In this document: one piece after another, positions 10,309-19,568 of the stretch
Numbering within the stretch: position 1 is the stretch's first letter
Layout of the letters: each line of letters begins with the position of its first letter
The notes under the pieces: generated by a model
The model's input: the letters and a program-made list of their open reading frames with translations, nothing else
Told to the model about the DNA's origin: nothing
Databases searched by the model: none
Position numbers and translations under genes: made by a program
DNA from: Mitosporidium daphniae
Lineage: Eukaryota; Microsporidia
Direction: 5' to 3'
Assembly (NCBI RefSeq): GCF_000760515.2
Contig: NW_013546456.1
Span: 1-43,317 of the forward strand
DNA length: 43,317 bases

Positions 10309-11469
10309 ATGGGTGGGATAAAAAATTTGCTTTGGTCGATGAAGTGTCGTAGTACGTTTACACAAGATGCCTATGACCGTGCTTGTAGCTCTTTTGATGA
10401 AAGTGATTATGAAAATGCCTCTCTTTCCAAGGCTGCCGCCCTGGTGGTTGGCGTGCACAATCCAATTGCTCTTGCAGTTGCAATCGAGCTGGCCAAGAAA
10501 GGCTGTCGATTATATGTGTTGTCCGCTGACAAAAAAAAAGGTACCGATGCACTGGGTAGAATAGTCAGTTCTTACCCTAGCTCATGCTCTTTTCTCCCAA
10601 AGCTATACATCCACGACATCTCTAATATTCACCAAGTAAAGGCTTTTATTGAAGAGCTCACTAAGGATCTGCATGCTCTGTCGGACCACTTGTCAATTGT
10701 TCTTTTTGAAGAAGAATCGGTACAAGCGCATTGGAATGAGCCCACTGAGGAGGTACCGATGCAGCCAGATTTTTGTTCTCATGTGCTATCGTTATATTGC
10801 CTTTTGTCCCAACTGATTTACCTGAATTTGTTTGATTCCTCCAGAGAAGCTGGCAAATATCCGCATGCAAGGGTCATCGTGATCGAAAATCCCGCCCTCT
10901 TGAGACGATCTCTATTGCCGAACAATCTAGAAGGCAGTAATTGGAAAAAGTCCTTTAAATCAGGACGGGCCTACGCAAATTTCAAGCGGCAACAGATGGA
11001 GTTGATCATTTATTTTGCAGCCGTGCATCGTGATATTCATTTTTACGGTGTAAATCCCGGATTGGTCAACAATTCCGCGCTCAAATACTTGTCCTCGACA
11101 ACCTTATCTTCCATGAAGAAGAAATGCAGAACAACAGAGCAAGCAGCGGACGGGGTGGCGTGGGCAGCCATTTTCCCTTTGCTCTCGTCACAGATCCCAT
11201 CAGGCAGTCTGATTCTTGATAGGAAGGTATCTCCTGCGTATCTTTGTTTTTGCAGCAGCAAGCCATCTACGGCGCGAAGGGAGCGCTTTGCCCAGCGTCT
11301 CAATCAGTACAAGTTGAAGTATTATGATGAGGTGAGGGAAACGCCAACTCAAGGCTCCATTTCAACCAAGTCGTCCCAATTGATTGCACCGGATTCCGAT
11401 GCAATTTACAATAATCCCGAGTTGCCCTCGTATAGCGATAATGACGCCAATTTGAATAAAAAACATTAG
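10309..11469 (+). CDS. Short-chain dehydrogenase, DHRS12-like
   Basis: 386 residues. I start at the first ATG in frame (10309); the open frame reaches 66 nt further up without an ATG. The N-terminus (KNLLWSMKCRSTFTQDAYDRA) resembles the leader of DHRS12. A Rossmann fold follows, with AALVVGVHNPIALAVAIELA in place of the usual TGxxxGIG loop, so the dinucleotide loop is divergent. The catalytic YxxxK is seen in GRAYANFKRQQMEL, and NPGLVNN follows. SGSLILDRKV matches the family's G.F.LDR end. A hydrophilic tail of about 60 residues closes the protein. The substrate is unknown; a lipid or retinoid-like compound is possible by family. Confidence 0.75.
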   Translation: MGGIKNLLWSMKCRSTFTQDAYDRACSSFDESDYENASLSKAAALVVGVHNPIALAVAIELAKKGCRLYVLSADKKKGTDALGRIVSSYPSSCSFLPKLYIHDISNIHQVKAFIEELTKDLHALSDHLSIVLFEEESVQAHWNEPTEEVPMQPDFCSHVLSLYCLLSQLIYLNLFDSSREAGKYPHARVIVIENPALLRRSLLPNNLEGSNWKKSFKSGRAYANFKRQQMELIIYFAAVHRDIHFYGVNPGLVNNSALKYLSSTTLSSMKKKCRTTEQAADGVAWAAIFPLLSSQIPSGSLILDRKVSPAYLCFCSSKPSTARRERFAQRLNQYKLKYYDEVRETPTQGSISTKSSQLIAPDSDAIYNNPELPSYSDNDANLNKKH

Positions 11470-11514
11470 TTACCCTAATTTTGTTTGAAACTTTTAGTTT
11501 TCAATTCCATTCAG

Positions 11515-11544
11515 TTGATTTGATTTGATTTGATTTGATTTGAT
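11515..11544 (+). repeat. Microsatellite (TTGAT)6
   Basis: Six perfect copies of TTGAT followed by a decayed copy (TTGGT). It lies in the 155-bp spacer between the SDR gene and the membrane protein at 11625, where length changes would affect the leader or promoter of the latter. Confidence 0.9.
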
Positions 11545-11624
11545 TTGGTTTGTTGGCTCTGTCGCCAATCGCGCGATCCTTCTTAATTCTGCCTTTCTCG
11601 TGATGCACAGGTTTTTGTTTTTCT

Positions 11625-12395
11625 ATGCAAGGTTATGTATTAAAAGTCCATGAATCAGCACTGCATACTCTGCGCTCTTCATATCTATCTTTTGTTGGTC
11701 TAGCCATCTTTGATGCTATTATGGTCGATATTTTCTATCCTGGATTATTACAATTTTTGTTTCACTGCGTCTTGTTTTTGTGGATTACGGTGCCTGTAGT
11801 ATTTTGGAAACAGAGTATTAGCAATTTGTTTTCTTTCTCAAATTGGTGTCAGGCCGTAAAGAAAAACATGCGAAGGTATTATATTCTGTTCAGTTTTGCC
11901 CTTTGCGAAGAATTATCTGAATTTAGTACGGTTAAAGCCGAATCGCCAAAAGGGGTAGACTCATCTCTAACTACCTCGGCTGAAAGCACGCCCGTAAAAG
12001 AGCCCCCTGAAAGCGTTATGAGCAAAGTTGTTTCCTTATTTGCAGTTAAACCGGAAGAACAGAGGGACCTCACTATTCATGAGGCTTTTTTAGACATCTG
12101 CAAGCTGATTGTATTCTGTTTTCAGGCTTTACCCGTATATGCAATCGTTCTAGGATTGGAAAGTCATATTTTCTCATCTCTTATTTATACTTTGATCACA
12201 ATTATCGCTTTACAATTTGGCATAGCTATGGAGTTAAGAGGTTTATTTAAGGTCAAAGAGGTTACCGAATTATTTGATAAGGCACATTTCACCCTGCTCC
12301 CGATGGCGCTGTTTATCATGTATTGCATTTTTTGCCTTTTATCGAAAATTTTCCATCGTTTTTTCTTTACAAACAAAAAACACCGTTTTTACTAA
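11625..12395 (+). CDS. Multi-pass membrane protein, unknown (first of a pair)
   Basis: 256 residues, not recognised. Two or more membrane segments at about 20-75 (FLFHCVLFLWITVPVVFW). Then comes a polar linker of about 55 residues rich in Ser, Pro, Glu and Thr, and at least three more hydrophobic stretches (KLIVFCFQALPVYAIVLGL, SLIYTLITIIALQFGIAM, LLPMALFIMYCIFCLLSKIF). The tail is basic. The order of parts (membrane, polar linker, three membrane segments) is the same as in the next gene, and short stretches align (KLIVFCFQ with RILVFYTQ). The first ATG of the frame is used; an upstream exon cannot be excluded. Confidence 0.6.
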   Translation: MQGYVLKVHESALHTLRSSYLSFVGLAIFDAIMVDIFYPGLLQFLFHCVLFLWITVPVVFWKQSISNLFSFSNWCQAVKKNMRRYYILFSFALCEELSEFSTVKAESPKGVDSSLTTSAESTPVKEPPESVMSKVVSLFAVKPEEQRDLTIHEAFLDICKLIVFCFQALPVYAIVLGLESHIFSSLIYTLITIIALQFGIAMELRGLFKVKEVTELFDKAHFTLLPMALFIMYCIFCLLSKIFHRFFFTNKKHRFY

Positions 12396-12514
12396 AGTTG
12401 TAAATTTAAAATTTGGAGTAAAATCAATCTAATTAGTCTACACGCTGCCACACTTGTACCAATAGAATTTACAATTCACGGTTACTTTATGGTTGCCGGA
12501 TTAGCTTTGCAGCT

Positions 12515-13240
12515 ATGAATTGGATTTTCTTTGGAGTCTTGGTTTTCTGCGCATATCTTAGCATTGCGGCGGCAGCGAGCCCTATTATTCATACCAATGG
12601 TGTATTGCAGACTGAAAAAAGTTTCAACCAGATACTTTCCGATAAGCTTGGGAAGGACGGCTTGAATTTTCTAGTTATGTTTTTCTGTGTGGCTAATTTT
12701 GCGATCTTTTTACTTAGCAATACTATTTCCAGGGTTTTTTTATCTTGTTTATTCGGGTATTATTATTATAGAAACTTTAAGGAAATGAGTAACCTCAAAC
12801 CAGCTGTTGCATCTGCTAGGCAAAACGAGAACTCCGATCCTGATGATTCTGGTGATCATGCTAGTGTTGTTCCAGTGGAAAAATCCTCTGAAAACAAAGA
12901 GCTCAAAAAGCAAGACACTGATTACATGCTCGGAATTTTTCGAATTTTAGTATTTTATACTCAGTTGTCCTGCACTTTAGCCATTGTTGATTTTCCTTTC
13001 AAATGGGCAAAAGAAAGAATATCGCCATTACTTCCTTCTCTATATGGGTTCATATACATGGTAGTTAAAATTGCAGCAATCGTGACTGTGATGGTTTCCT
13101 TTAAATCTATTGTTTCTATTGCTGACCCAAGCAACGTGCTAATCAAAACACATTTGGGGTTGTTTTTGTGCGGGCACTGGATTTTGCTAATTATAGACTT
13201 TGTAGCTTCATGGATCTTTTCCAAAGTTACAAAAGAATAG
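12515..13240 (+). CDS. Multi-pass membrane protein with signal-like N-terminus (second of a pair)
   Basis: 241 residues, not recognised. The N-terminus (MNWIFFGVLVFCAYLSIAAA) looks like a signal peptide or signal anchor. Hydrophobic segments follow at about 50-95, then a polar linker (about 95-140; NENSDPDDSGDHAS), then three hydrophobic segments ending in LLIIDFVASWIF and a short basic tail. It lies 119 bp after the previous membrane protein, on the same strand, and shares its layout. The stop is 31 bp from the convergent helicase stop. ER or organelle location is a guess from the leader. Confidence 0.6.
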   Translation: MNWIFFGVLVFCAYLSIAAAASPIIHTNGVLQTEKSFNQILSDKLGKDGLNFLVMFFCVANFAIFLLSNTISRVFLSCLFGYYYYRNFKEMSNLKPAVASARQNENSDPDDSGDHASVVPVEKSSENKELKKQDTDYMLGIFRILVFYTQLSCTLAIVDFPFKWAKERISPLLPSLYGFIYMVVKIAAIVTVMVSFKSIVSIADPSNVLIKTHLGLFLCGHWILLIIDFVASWIFSKVTKE

Positions 13241-13271
13241 GTCTGCATGACATATTAATGGTGGTAATAAA

Positions 13272-16200
13272 TCAGTATGTATGTTTCCACAATGAAAGCA
13301 GTCCTTTGTCTAGTTTAGAAATTGTTTCCGGAGAAAAGGAGTGAAGAGCAGCCAGCCTGCAGGCCGGAAGTACGGTGATAAAATCGGAGCTTGCATTGAA
13401 AGAAATACAACCTTGAGCATTTAGCACAATGAGACTCTCTTTTACAAGGGCAGAAATACTGCTCCAATCATAAAACGACGGGTTAGATTGCAATCTCTGG
13501 AATAAAAACGTCCATTTAAAGAGAGATTCGATTTCGCAGATGGGAATGGTAAAGTGTGCCACTTCACTAAACTGTCTAGAGGCAATAAGCGAAGCCATCA
13601 GAAATGCGTCTATGCTTAATGCGTGCTCGTAAGGAGGCGGCTTTTGTTCGCCAAAAGAAGCCACACAAAGCTTGCTCTCAATCGGCAATTTATACCCGTT
13701 TTCAGCTTGGATTAACGATGACGCAATGGAACATAAAAAGGAAGGCCCCATAAATATGCTCTTTGGCCGTCTATGGCCGGGGGAGCCCTTGGCGATAGAT
13801 ACCATTTGAGAAAGATGGCAAGCCGAATAATATAAAGAAGCCTCGACTGAAGAGGCCGTTTGCAAATGCGGCAAAATTATCACGCTATCGATTGGGCGAC
13901 CAGATGATATTTTATGAACGGTACTAAATAAAGATGAGGACGATGAATGGGAGGATGTGATGGCCACTATTAGCACTTTGATAAACACACTTGAACATAT
14001 TAGGGAATCCTTTTCAAACGGCAGTAAGAAGGCAACCCCACTTTGAGAAATTGTCCTTTGCAGTAGCTCGTCTTTAAAAGAAAAAATGGATTCATCCGAA
14101 AATCCAATTTGGCTGCGAGCAAGTATCATCGATAATTTTGAGGCCAATGACCTACAAAAGCGTCTCGAATGTACCCAAACAACGAGCAGCGCATCAGAGG
14201 GCATGATTCTGGAAATCTCAATAGCGATTGCGCCGGGCATTCGATTGGTGCTTCGTGTTGTAATTTGCGGTTGAGGAGAAAGAGCAACCTCAGGCCCGCA
14301 AAACATGCACCATGAAAGCGATTCATGCAAACCCAACCACCTGACCACATCAGGGGCCGATGAAAATGGCCTGCCACATACTAACCAACGACAGAGCGGA
14401 AGAAAATGTGTCCAATATCTCAAGAGAGTTAAAGAAGCCTCAAACTCTGCACAATCTCCAATCTTTTCAACATCAAATACGACAACCAAAAGCGGGATGT
14501 CTTTATGACTATTCAACAGCGAAAATTGAGTCGAGTTCCATTTCAAGATTTCCACTGGACTAGAAACGATGAGCGACCCTTCTAATGAAGAGGATGGTGA
14601 AATACCAAGAATTCCGGCAATTGAATCAACAAAAGACCATTGTTGGATTAGCTGATAAGAAAAAAATGGGTCAGGTACAACAACCAATACTTTGGATTTT
14701 GGATTCGCTTGAAAAAGCCCCCATATTGCCAACTCAACGGCAAGTCCTTTACCTGAGTTGGGAGGAGCAAGGATTGTGATCAATCTTTTATCATTACACC
14801 AAGATACGTTATTTTCGCTACCGCTTAATGGATAAAGAAGAGGTCTTGCCATAACCGACTGTATTGCAGAGAGAGAATATACTCCCTTAGAATACAAAAA
14901 CTCTTTCAGTATTGAAGAATGAATAGCCCGAGACACCTCCAAAAATGGGCGTTGAACAGCTGGAAATAACAAGGATGCCCTTCCACGCCCCAAAAGAAAG
15001 GCTTCCTGTGGTATGGAATTACATATGGATTTTGGATGCACAAAAGCGTCTTGAAGATTTGGCTCAAACTCGGTTTCTTGAGCAAAATTAAAAGTACCCA
15101 AGGATATAGGTACATCGGTGACGTCTAACCCCAACGTCGAGTTGCTCAAAATATCCAAATACAAGCACGAGAGGCTCATGTTTTGGTCGCCTTTAAACAT
15201 ATCAAAAGGAATGCTAACGGTCACTTTACACGCAAGATGACATTGGTTTTTTGCCAACATCAATTGATCTACCCAAATGATTTTAGAGTCAAACGGAAAC
15301 GAAATGACTGCCCAATAATGCACCTCTTCATGTTTTTTGCTGTTGCAGCATAAATCCCATAAGATATCCACAATAAGGGTGTCATTGACCACTTGCAATA
15401 CATGAGATCTTCTATTTTCAACACTAATCAGTGGAACTCCGTCAATTGATCCGGTCTTGTTGGTCGAATTTTCAACAATAGAAAACAGCGCTAACTGCAA
15501 TGGAGAAACTCTACTCCAGCCATCACATTGCAACTGCAGTTTGTAATGCGTATCAAGCTGAGACACAAGCTCAGGCGATGGAATTCCTCCTGCTTTCTTG
15601 ATCAGATATTCTGAATTCCACCAGTCATCCATAGACAATAAAAACGAGCTCCAAGTTCTATTTTCAAAACAGCGGCATAACTCTAGAGCCAGGAATGACA
15701 GTTTTGAATTCTTGATAACTTTAAGTGAAATTTCAAAAATAGCCCTCAAAAACCGGCTTGCGTTTAACGTGATGTAATGAAGATCGGGCGAGTCGTATTT
15801 TTGTGCATCCAGCTTCTTATTGTGTCCTTTGGAAGAAGAAGTCGGGAAAAATGGCGAATTTCCCCATCCTGAAATGAAGGCCTGAAATAAAATAGAAACT
15901 TTCGTAGAAGATGAGGTCCAATCTGCCAAGGAGCAGTCAAACAACGGAACCAGGCCACTATTGTGGTCCAACTTGCTCGATGGGTTATCCCATCCTCCAA
16001 TAAATTTGGTCTGAAACCCGGAATGTTCCAAATCCTGACGTTGAAGCCACAGTTTTGATCCCACAAGCGTTCGAAGGAGATTTTCTTCTTCCAAATCGCC
16101 TCCAGAAGCGGATCGCATCCTAATGGAATCTAAAAATTCCGAAGCCTCTGAAAAAATCCGAATCAAGGAAGAGATAATATTTTTCGGCGAAAGATGGGTC

Positions 16201-18653
16201 AATAAGTTCGACAGCTCGGACAACTTTGTATGAAACCCCATAGCGGTTTCCACGCTTAAATATAAACGAGAAGCGATTTCACCAAATTCTGTTGGTATCA
16301 ATTGGTCAAATTTGGCATCGCTTTTTTGGACCTTTGTACACAAACCAATAGATAAAAGGCGGTCAATGGATGTCTGGAGAACACCTTGCAATGATTTTAT
16401 ACCACGAGTGCCCTTTTGACGAGTTCGCACCCACAAGAAGGTATACGAAAGCCAAGATATGCCATCCTCTACTGATTTAACTGTTCCCAAGTTAATTTCT
16501 GCATTAAGGTGAGTATCAAGGTTTGTGGCAAACGTACTTTCAATTGGGATCGAATTAACGGGAGAAAGCGAAAGCAGATATTTTGGAAGCACTCCAGAGG
16601 GACACAGAAGAGTTGCTTCTCCGGCATTGTCAAGCCCTGGACGACCTGCTCGACCGAAAATTTGTAATATGTCCAAAGGAGATAAATCCTCCCAAGTTCC
16701 ACTACCTCCGGTGGACTCACTTCCTTTGAATATGTCTGTTCCCCTTATAAATACAGCACGAGCGGGCAAGTTTACACCCCATGCTAATGTTGAGGTGCAA
16801 ACTAGAACAGAAAGACGCCGAGATCTAAATAGGTTCTCCACCGTAAATCTGTCAGACCTAGACATGCCTGCATGATGAATCCCAACGGCGCCATTTGAAG
16901 ATGCTAAAAGACTTTGAAGAGCATTTAATTCAACACGAGGCGATGGATCTAATTTCCATAGTAGGCTTGCAGGTCCAAAATGTTGCGATAATAAACGGGC
17001 AACGCGGATCGTTTGAGATCGGCTATGTACAAAAATCAGACATTGGTGCTGGTCAGAAAGGACGGGCCTAACCCTTTCAAGCAACTCAACGTCCAATGAC
17101 TGGTTAATGTTGACCTTTGCGGGACGCACATGAGTTTTGGTGCTTGATGTTTGTGCAGCTAGTTCCTCCTCACTTGCGGAGGGATTACGTAAAAGCGTAT
17201 TTGAAAGACCTATAAGTGTCACTTTCAAAGGCACCGGTCTAAAGGAAGCATCAAAGAAAAAAAGCCCTTTCCCAACGGCCACTCGGAGCCATTCCGCAAC
17301 ATCCATGAAATTTGGAAGCGTGGCAGAAAGCCCGATAATTCTAACCATTCTTTGGGCACCTTCAACATACCGCAGGGTTCGGGCGACAATTGTTTCTAGC
17401 ACAGAGCCCCTAGTATCTTGCAGCAAGTGAACCTCATCAATGATAATCAGTTTAACGGCAGCCCCCAACATCGAATCAGAAAAGGCTGGGTTTCTGGTAA
17501 GCACATCCCATTTTTCTGGTGTACTAACCAAAATATTGGCGTCATCTAGTTCTCGACTTGAAAGTCGTATGTCTCCAGTATATTCGTTTACCACAATTCC
17601 AAGGGATCCCAATCTTTGCCGATACTTTGAAGAAATTTCGGCCGCCAATGCCTTCATCGGTGCTATGTAAATGATTTTAAATGCATGTCGATCCAATTTC
17701 AGCGTTAAACAAGAATCTTCTCTGTCCACTTGAACGCTGCAATGCGACCAAATAACCCTAAGAATGGCAATAAGGGCAACGTCTGTTTTCCCAGAACCAG
17801 TGGGGGCACAAACCAATAGATTTTCATTTGTGGAAAAGGCCGTAGGAAACACCACCGATTGCATCCGATTAAAATGGGAATATGGGAATAGGTTTTTTCC
17901 ACCCGCTGCCAACAGAGGATGTGGAAAAATATTCGCAATTTCCAATTCTGATATTCCACACCAAGTCTCAATTGAGGGAGGCTGAGCGGGCAGGCAAAAG
18001 TATTCTCTACCAGGATAGCATTCATGTATCGTTCCAGAAGGCAATGCAACGGCGTGCCTCACCATAGGGCGTTCTGAAACACTGTTTTTCGAATAAATCC
18101 CTGGAATTGTGGGTTCGGTGATCAGTGATGATTTTGATGTCATTGGAAGAGAAATCACCTTGCCTTTTGAAGAGCACAATTTCTGTATCAACTCAAAATG
18201 CTCTGGGCCCAAAATGTCCAAAAGCGCAAAAGCCTGTTCATCTTTCGATGGATAAAGTTTTTCCAACGCACGCTCTACCAACGGCCTTAATTCGCTGGGC
18301 AAGGAATCCAAATCAGATCCGCCTTTGTCGCTAATAGAAAGATCTTTGAAAAAACTCCAAGGAAAAATAAAATCTTCCCCATCATGCATTTCATGCGTCT
18401 CGTGCACCAAGCCATTGTTTTCAAAATCGGCATTCACCGAATAAAGATATTGACGAGAAGAGGCCCAATTTAAAAATAACCGCTCATCAAATGGGAGCGA
18501 TTTTGATCGGCTTCTGTTCGACAGAGTGTCCAAGTAAGGACACGAGCATTTGTCGAGTGCATCCATATAAAAAGATTTGGAAATCATGCCACTCAAATTG
18601 AATTCCGCAATGCATTTTAAAATAACTCCATTCAATACATTTTGCAAATGCAT
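13272..18653 (-). CDS. Ski2-like tandem-cassette helicase, ASCC3/Slh1 type
   Basis: 1793 residues, intronless, the longest gene here. Cassette 1 is complete: APTGSGKT (about 285), TPEKWDVLTR, DEVHLL (about 407), GLSATLPNF, GIHHAGMSRSDR and QIFGRAGRPG (about 669), then a Sec63-like region with LNAEINLGTV. VARTLRYVEGAQRMVRI and QIFGRAGRP favour ASCC3/Slh1 over Brr2. Cassette 2 is decayed. Walker A is APPNSGKG (about 1299) with Lys kept and Thr lost, the DExH site reads VVFDVEKIGD (about 1391), the SAT motif is gone, and no second Sec63 domain follows. ASCC3/Slh1 splits collided ribosomes together with ASCC2/Cue3 and ASC-1/Rqt4. Start: the ATG at 18653 (Met-His), with Met23 at 18587 as alternative. 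Brr2 remains a weaker option. Confidence 0.85.
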   Translation of the reverse strand: MHLQNVLNGVILKCIAEFNLSGMISKSFYMDALDKCSCPYLDTLSNRSRSKSLPFDERLFLNWASSRQYLYSVNADFENNGLVHETHEMHDGEDFIFPWSFFKDLSISDKGGSDLDSLPSELRPLVERALEKLYPSKDEQAFALLDILGPEHFELIQKLCSSKGKVISLPMTSKSSLITEPTIPGIYSKNSVSERPMVRHAVALPSGTIHECYPGREYFCLPAQPPSIETWCGISELEIANIFPHPLLAAGGKNLFPYSHFNRMQSVVFPTAFSTNENLLVCAPTGSGKTDVALIAILRVIWSHCSVQVDREDSCLTLKLDRHAFKIIYIAPMKALAAEISSKYRQRLGSLGIVVNEYTGDIRLSSRELDDANILVSTPEKWDVLTRNPAFSDSMLGAAVKLIIIDEVHLLQDTRGSVLETIVARTLRYVEGAQRMVRIIGLSATLPNFMDVAEWLRVAVGKGLFFFDASFRPVPLKVTLIGLSNTLLRNPSASEEELAAQTSSTKTHVRPAKVNINQSLDVELLERVRPVLSDQHQCLIFVHSRSQTIRVARLLSQHFGPASLLWKLDPSPRVELNALQSLLASSNGAVGIHHAGMSRSDRFTVENLFRSRRLSVLVCTSTLAWGVNLPARAVFIRGTDIFKGSESTGGSGTWEDLSPLDILQIFGRAGRPGLDNAGEATLLCPSGVLPKYLLSLSPVNSIPIESTFATNLDTHLNAEINLGTVKSVEDGISWLSYTFLWVRTRQKGTRGIKSLQGVLQTSIDRLLSIGLCTKVQKSDAKFDQLIPTEFGEIASRLYLSVETAMGFHTKLSELSNLLTHLSPKNIISSLIRIFSEASEFLDSIRMRSASGGDLEEENLLRTLVGSKLWLQRQDLEHSGFQTKFIGGWDNPSSKLDHNSGLVPLFDCSLADWTSSSTKVSILFQAFISGWGNSPFFPTSSSKGHNKKLDAQKYDSPDLHYITLNASRFLRAIFEISLKVIKNSKLSFLALELCRCFENRTWSSFLLSMDDWWNSEYLIKKAGGIPSPELVSQLDTHYKLQLQCDGWSRVSPLQLALFSIVENSTNKTGSIDGVPLISVENRRSHVLQVVNDTLIVDILWDLCCNSKKHEEVHYWAVISFPFDSKIIWVDQLMLAKNQCHLACKVTVSIPFDMFKGDQNMSLSCLYLDILSNSTLGLDVTDVPISLGTFNFAQETEFEPNLQDAFVHPKSICNSIPQEAFLLGRGRASLLFPAVQRPFLEVSRAIHSSILKEFLYSKGVYSLSAIQSVMARPLLYPLSGSENNVSWCNDKRLITILAPPNSGKGLAVELAIWGLFQANPKSKVLVVVPDPFFSYQLIQQWSFVDSIAGILGISPSSSLEGSLIVSSPVEILKWNSTQFSLLNSHKDIPLLVVVFDVEKIGDCAEFEASLTLLRYWTHFLPLCRWLVCGRPFSSAPDVVRWLGLHESLSWCMFCGPEVALSPQPQITTRSTNRMPGAIAIEISRIMPSDALLVVWVHSRRFCRSLASKLSMILARSQIGFSDESIFSFKDELLQRTISQSGVAFLLPFEKDSLICSSVFIKVLIVAITSSHSSSSSLFSTVHKISSGRPIDSVIILPHLQTASSVEASLYYSACHLSQMVSIAKGSPGHRRPKSIFMGPSFLCSIASSLIQAENGYKLPIESKLCVASFGEQKPPPYEHALSIDAFLMASLIASRQFSEVAHFTIPICEIESLFKWTFLFQRLQSNPSFYDWSSISALVKESLIVLNAQGCISFNASSDFITVLPACRLAALHSFSPETISKLDKGLLSLWKHTY

Positions 18654-19337
18654 CCAAAAATTGGTCTTTCCAAATATGCAAAAGCGTGGACACCGGTGGA
18701 GGATGCCTCGATCTCTGTAAACTATGGAAACTGGGGCCCATCTTGGGCTCTGATTTCCCGCCAACTGCCTGGACGATCTCCAGTTGAATGCCGTCGCCGT
18801 TGGCTAAGACAATCGATTCTGCCCACCTTTCAGGTTCCAGAAAAGCCAGACCCGCAAATGGGAATTGAAAGTGCTAAAAGAAGATCCGCAATTGAGGAGA
18901 CAATTAAAAAAGCCCATTTGGCTGGACTGCGTGAGTCTCCCGCTTTTCCTGCTTTAAAGGTAATGAAGCCATTGACGAAATCTCAAGAAACAGAATGGAA
19001 TGCACGTTTGCAGGGCTTTGACCAAGTCGGAACCAAATGGGTTCTTTTCCAAGAAGAAAAAAGAATTCCACTTCCATATGAAAAGCTTTCTTCTACACTT
19101 CCTCGTCACCTTCCTCGATGGAGGGTTCGTAGCCAAGGGTGGAATTCTGTCGAAGATGCTGTCCTCAGAGAGGCTTACGAAGTACACGGACCAAATTGGA
19201 TAGCCATTCATTACGCACTCCCAAAACGAACATGGCAGGAATGCCGCAAGAGACTCACCATGCTCTCTCTTAGATGGAACCCGTGCAGCAGCGTATTCCC
19301 GGAAAAATGCTCAACCGAAACAAGCGGTGCAGAGTGA
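18648..19337 (+). CDS. Two-repeat Myb/SANT DNA-binding protein
   Basis: 229 residues, one exon. Repeat 1 (about 14-56) has the Trp spacing AW..VEDASI....G.W..W..I and GRSPVECRRRWLR. Repeat 2 (about 160-205) has GWNSVEDAVLREAYEVHG, NW and TWQECRKRLTML. ECR.R in helix 3 is typical of Myb DNA-recognition helices. The linker of about 100 residues between them is unusually long for R2R3 proteins. The start ATG (18648) is fixed by the first Trp of repeat 1, since no other Met comes before it. Its ATG and the helicase ATG lie together in one ATGCAT. Probably a nuclear transcription or telomere factor; the target is unknown. Confidence 0.8.
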   Translation: MHPKIGLSKYAKAWTPVEDASISVNYGNWGPSWALISRQLPGRSPVECRRRWLRQSILPTFQVPEKPDPQMGIESAKRRSAIEETIKKAHLAGLRESPAFPALKVMKPLTKSQETEWNARLQGFDQVGTKWVLFQEEKRIPLPYEKLSSTLPRHLPRWRVRSQGWNSVEDAVLREAYEVHGPNWIAIHYALPKRTWQECRKRLTMLSLRWNPCSSVFPEKCSTETSGAE

Positions 19338-19568
19338 CATATAGATATTTATTAGTAAAGCAAAGTATTTCAGCCAAATGATTGGCAATATTTCGGGCCC
19401 TGCGTGCGTAAGGTCAGTTGCTCGCTATATGCAGACATACATACGGTTGTAAATGTTACTGGCATCCAGCAGGTACACCATTGAGACCCGATGCGAACAT
19501 AATGAGCAAACCAATGCTATCTGTCAGTGTGAAGCGCACTTTGAAGGCCCGGCTCGATTGGCAATCGA

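Noticed and set aside
13272-18653. Identity as the splicing helicase Brr2
   Set aside because: The pattern of one good and one decayed cassette recalls Brr2, but QIFGRAGRP, TPEKWDVLTR and the VARTLR..E..Q block fit ASCC3/Slh1 better, and Brr2 is normally far more conserved. Kept as an alternative only.
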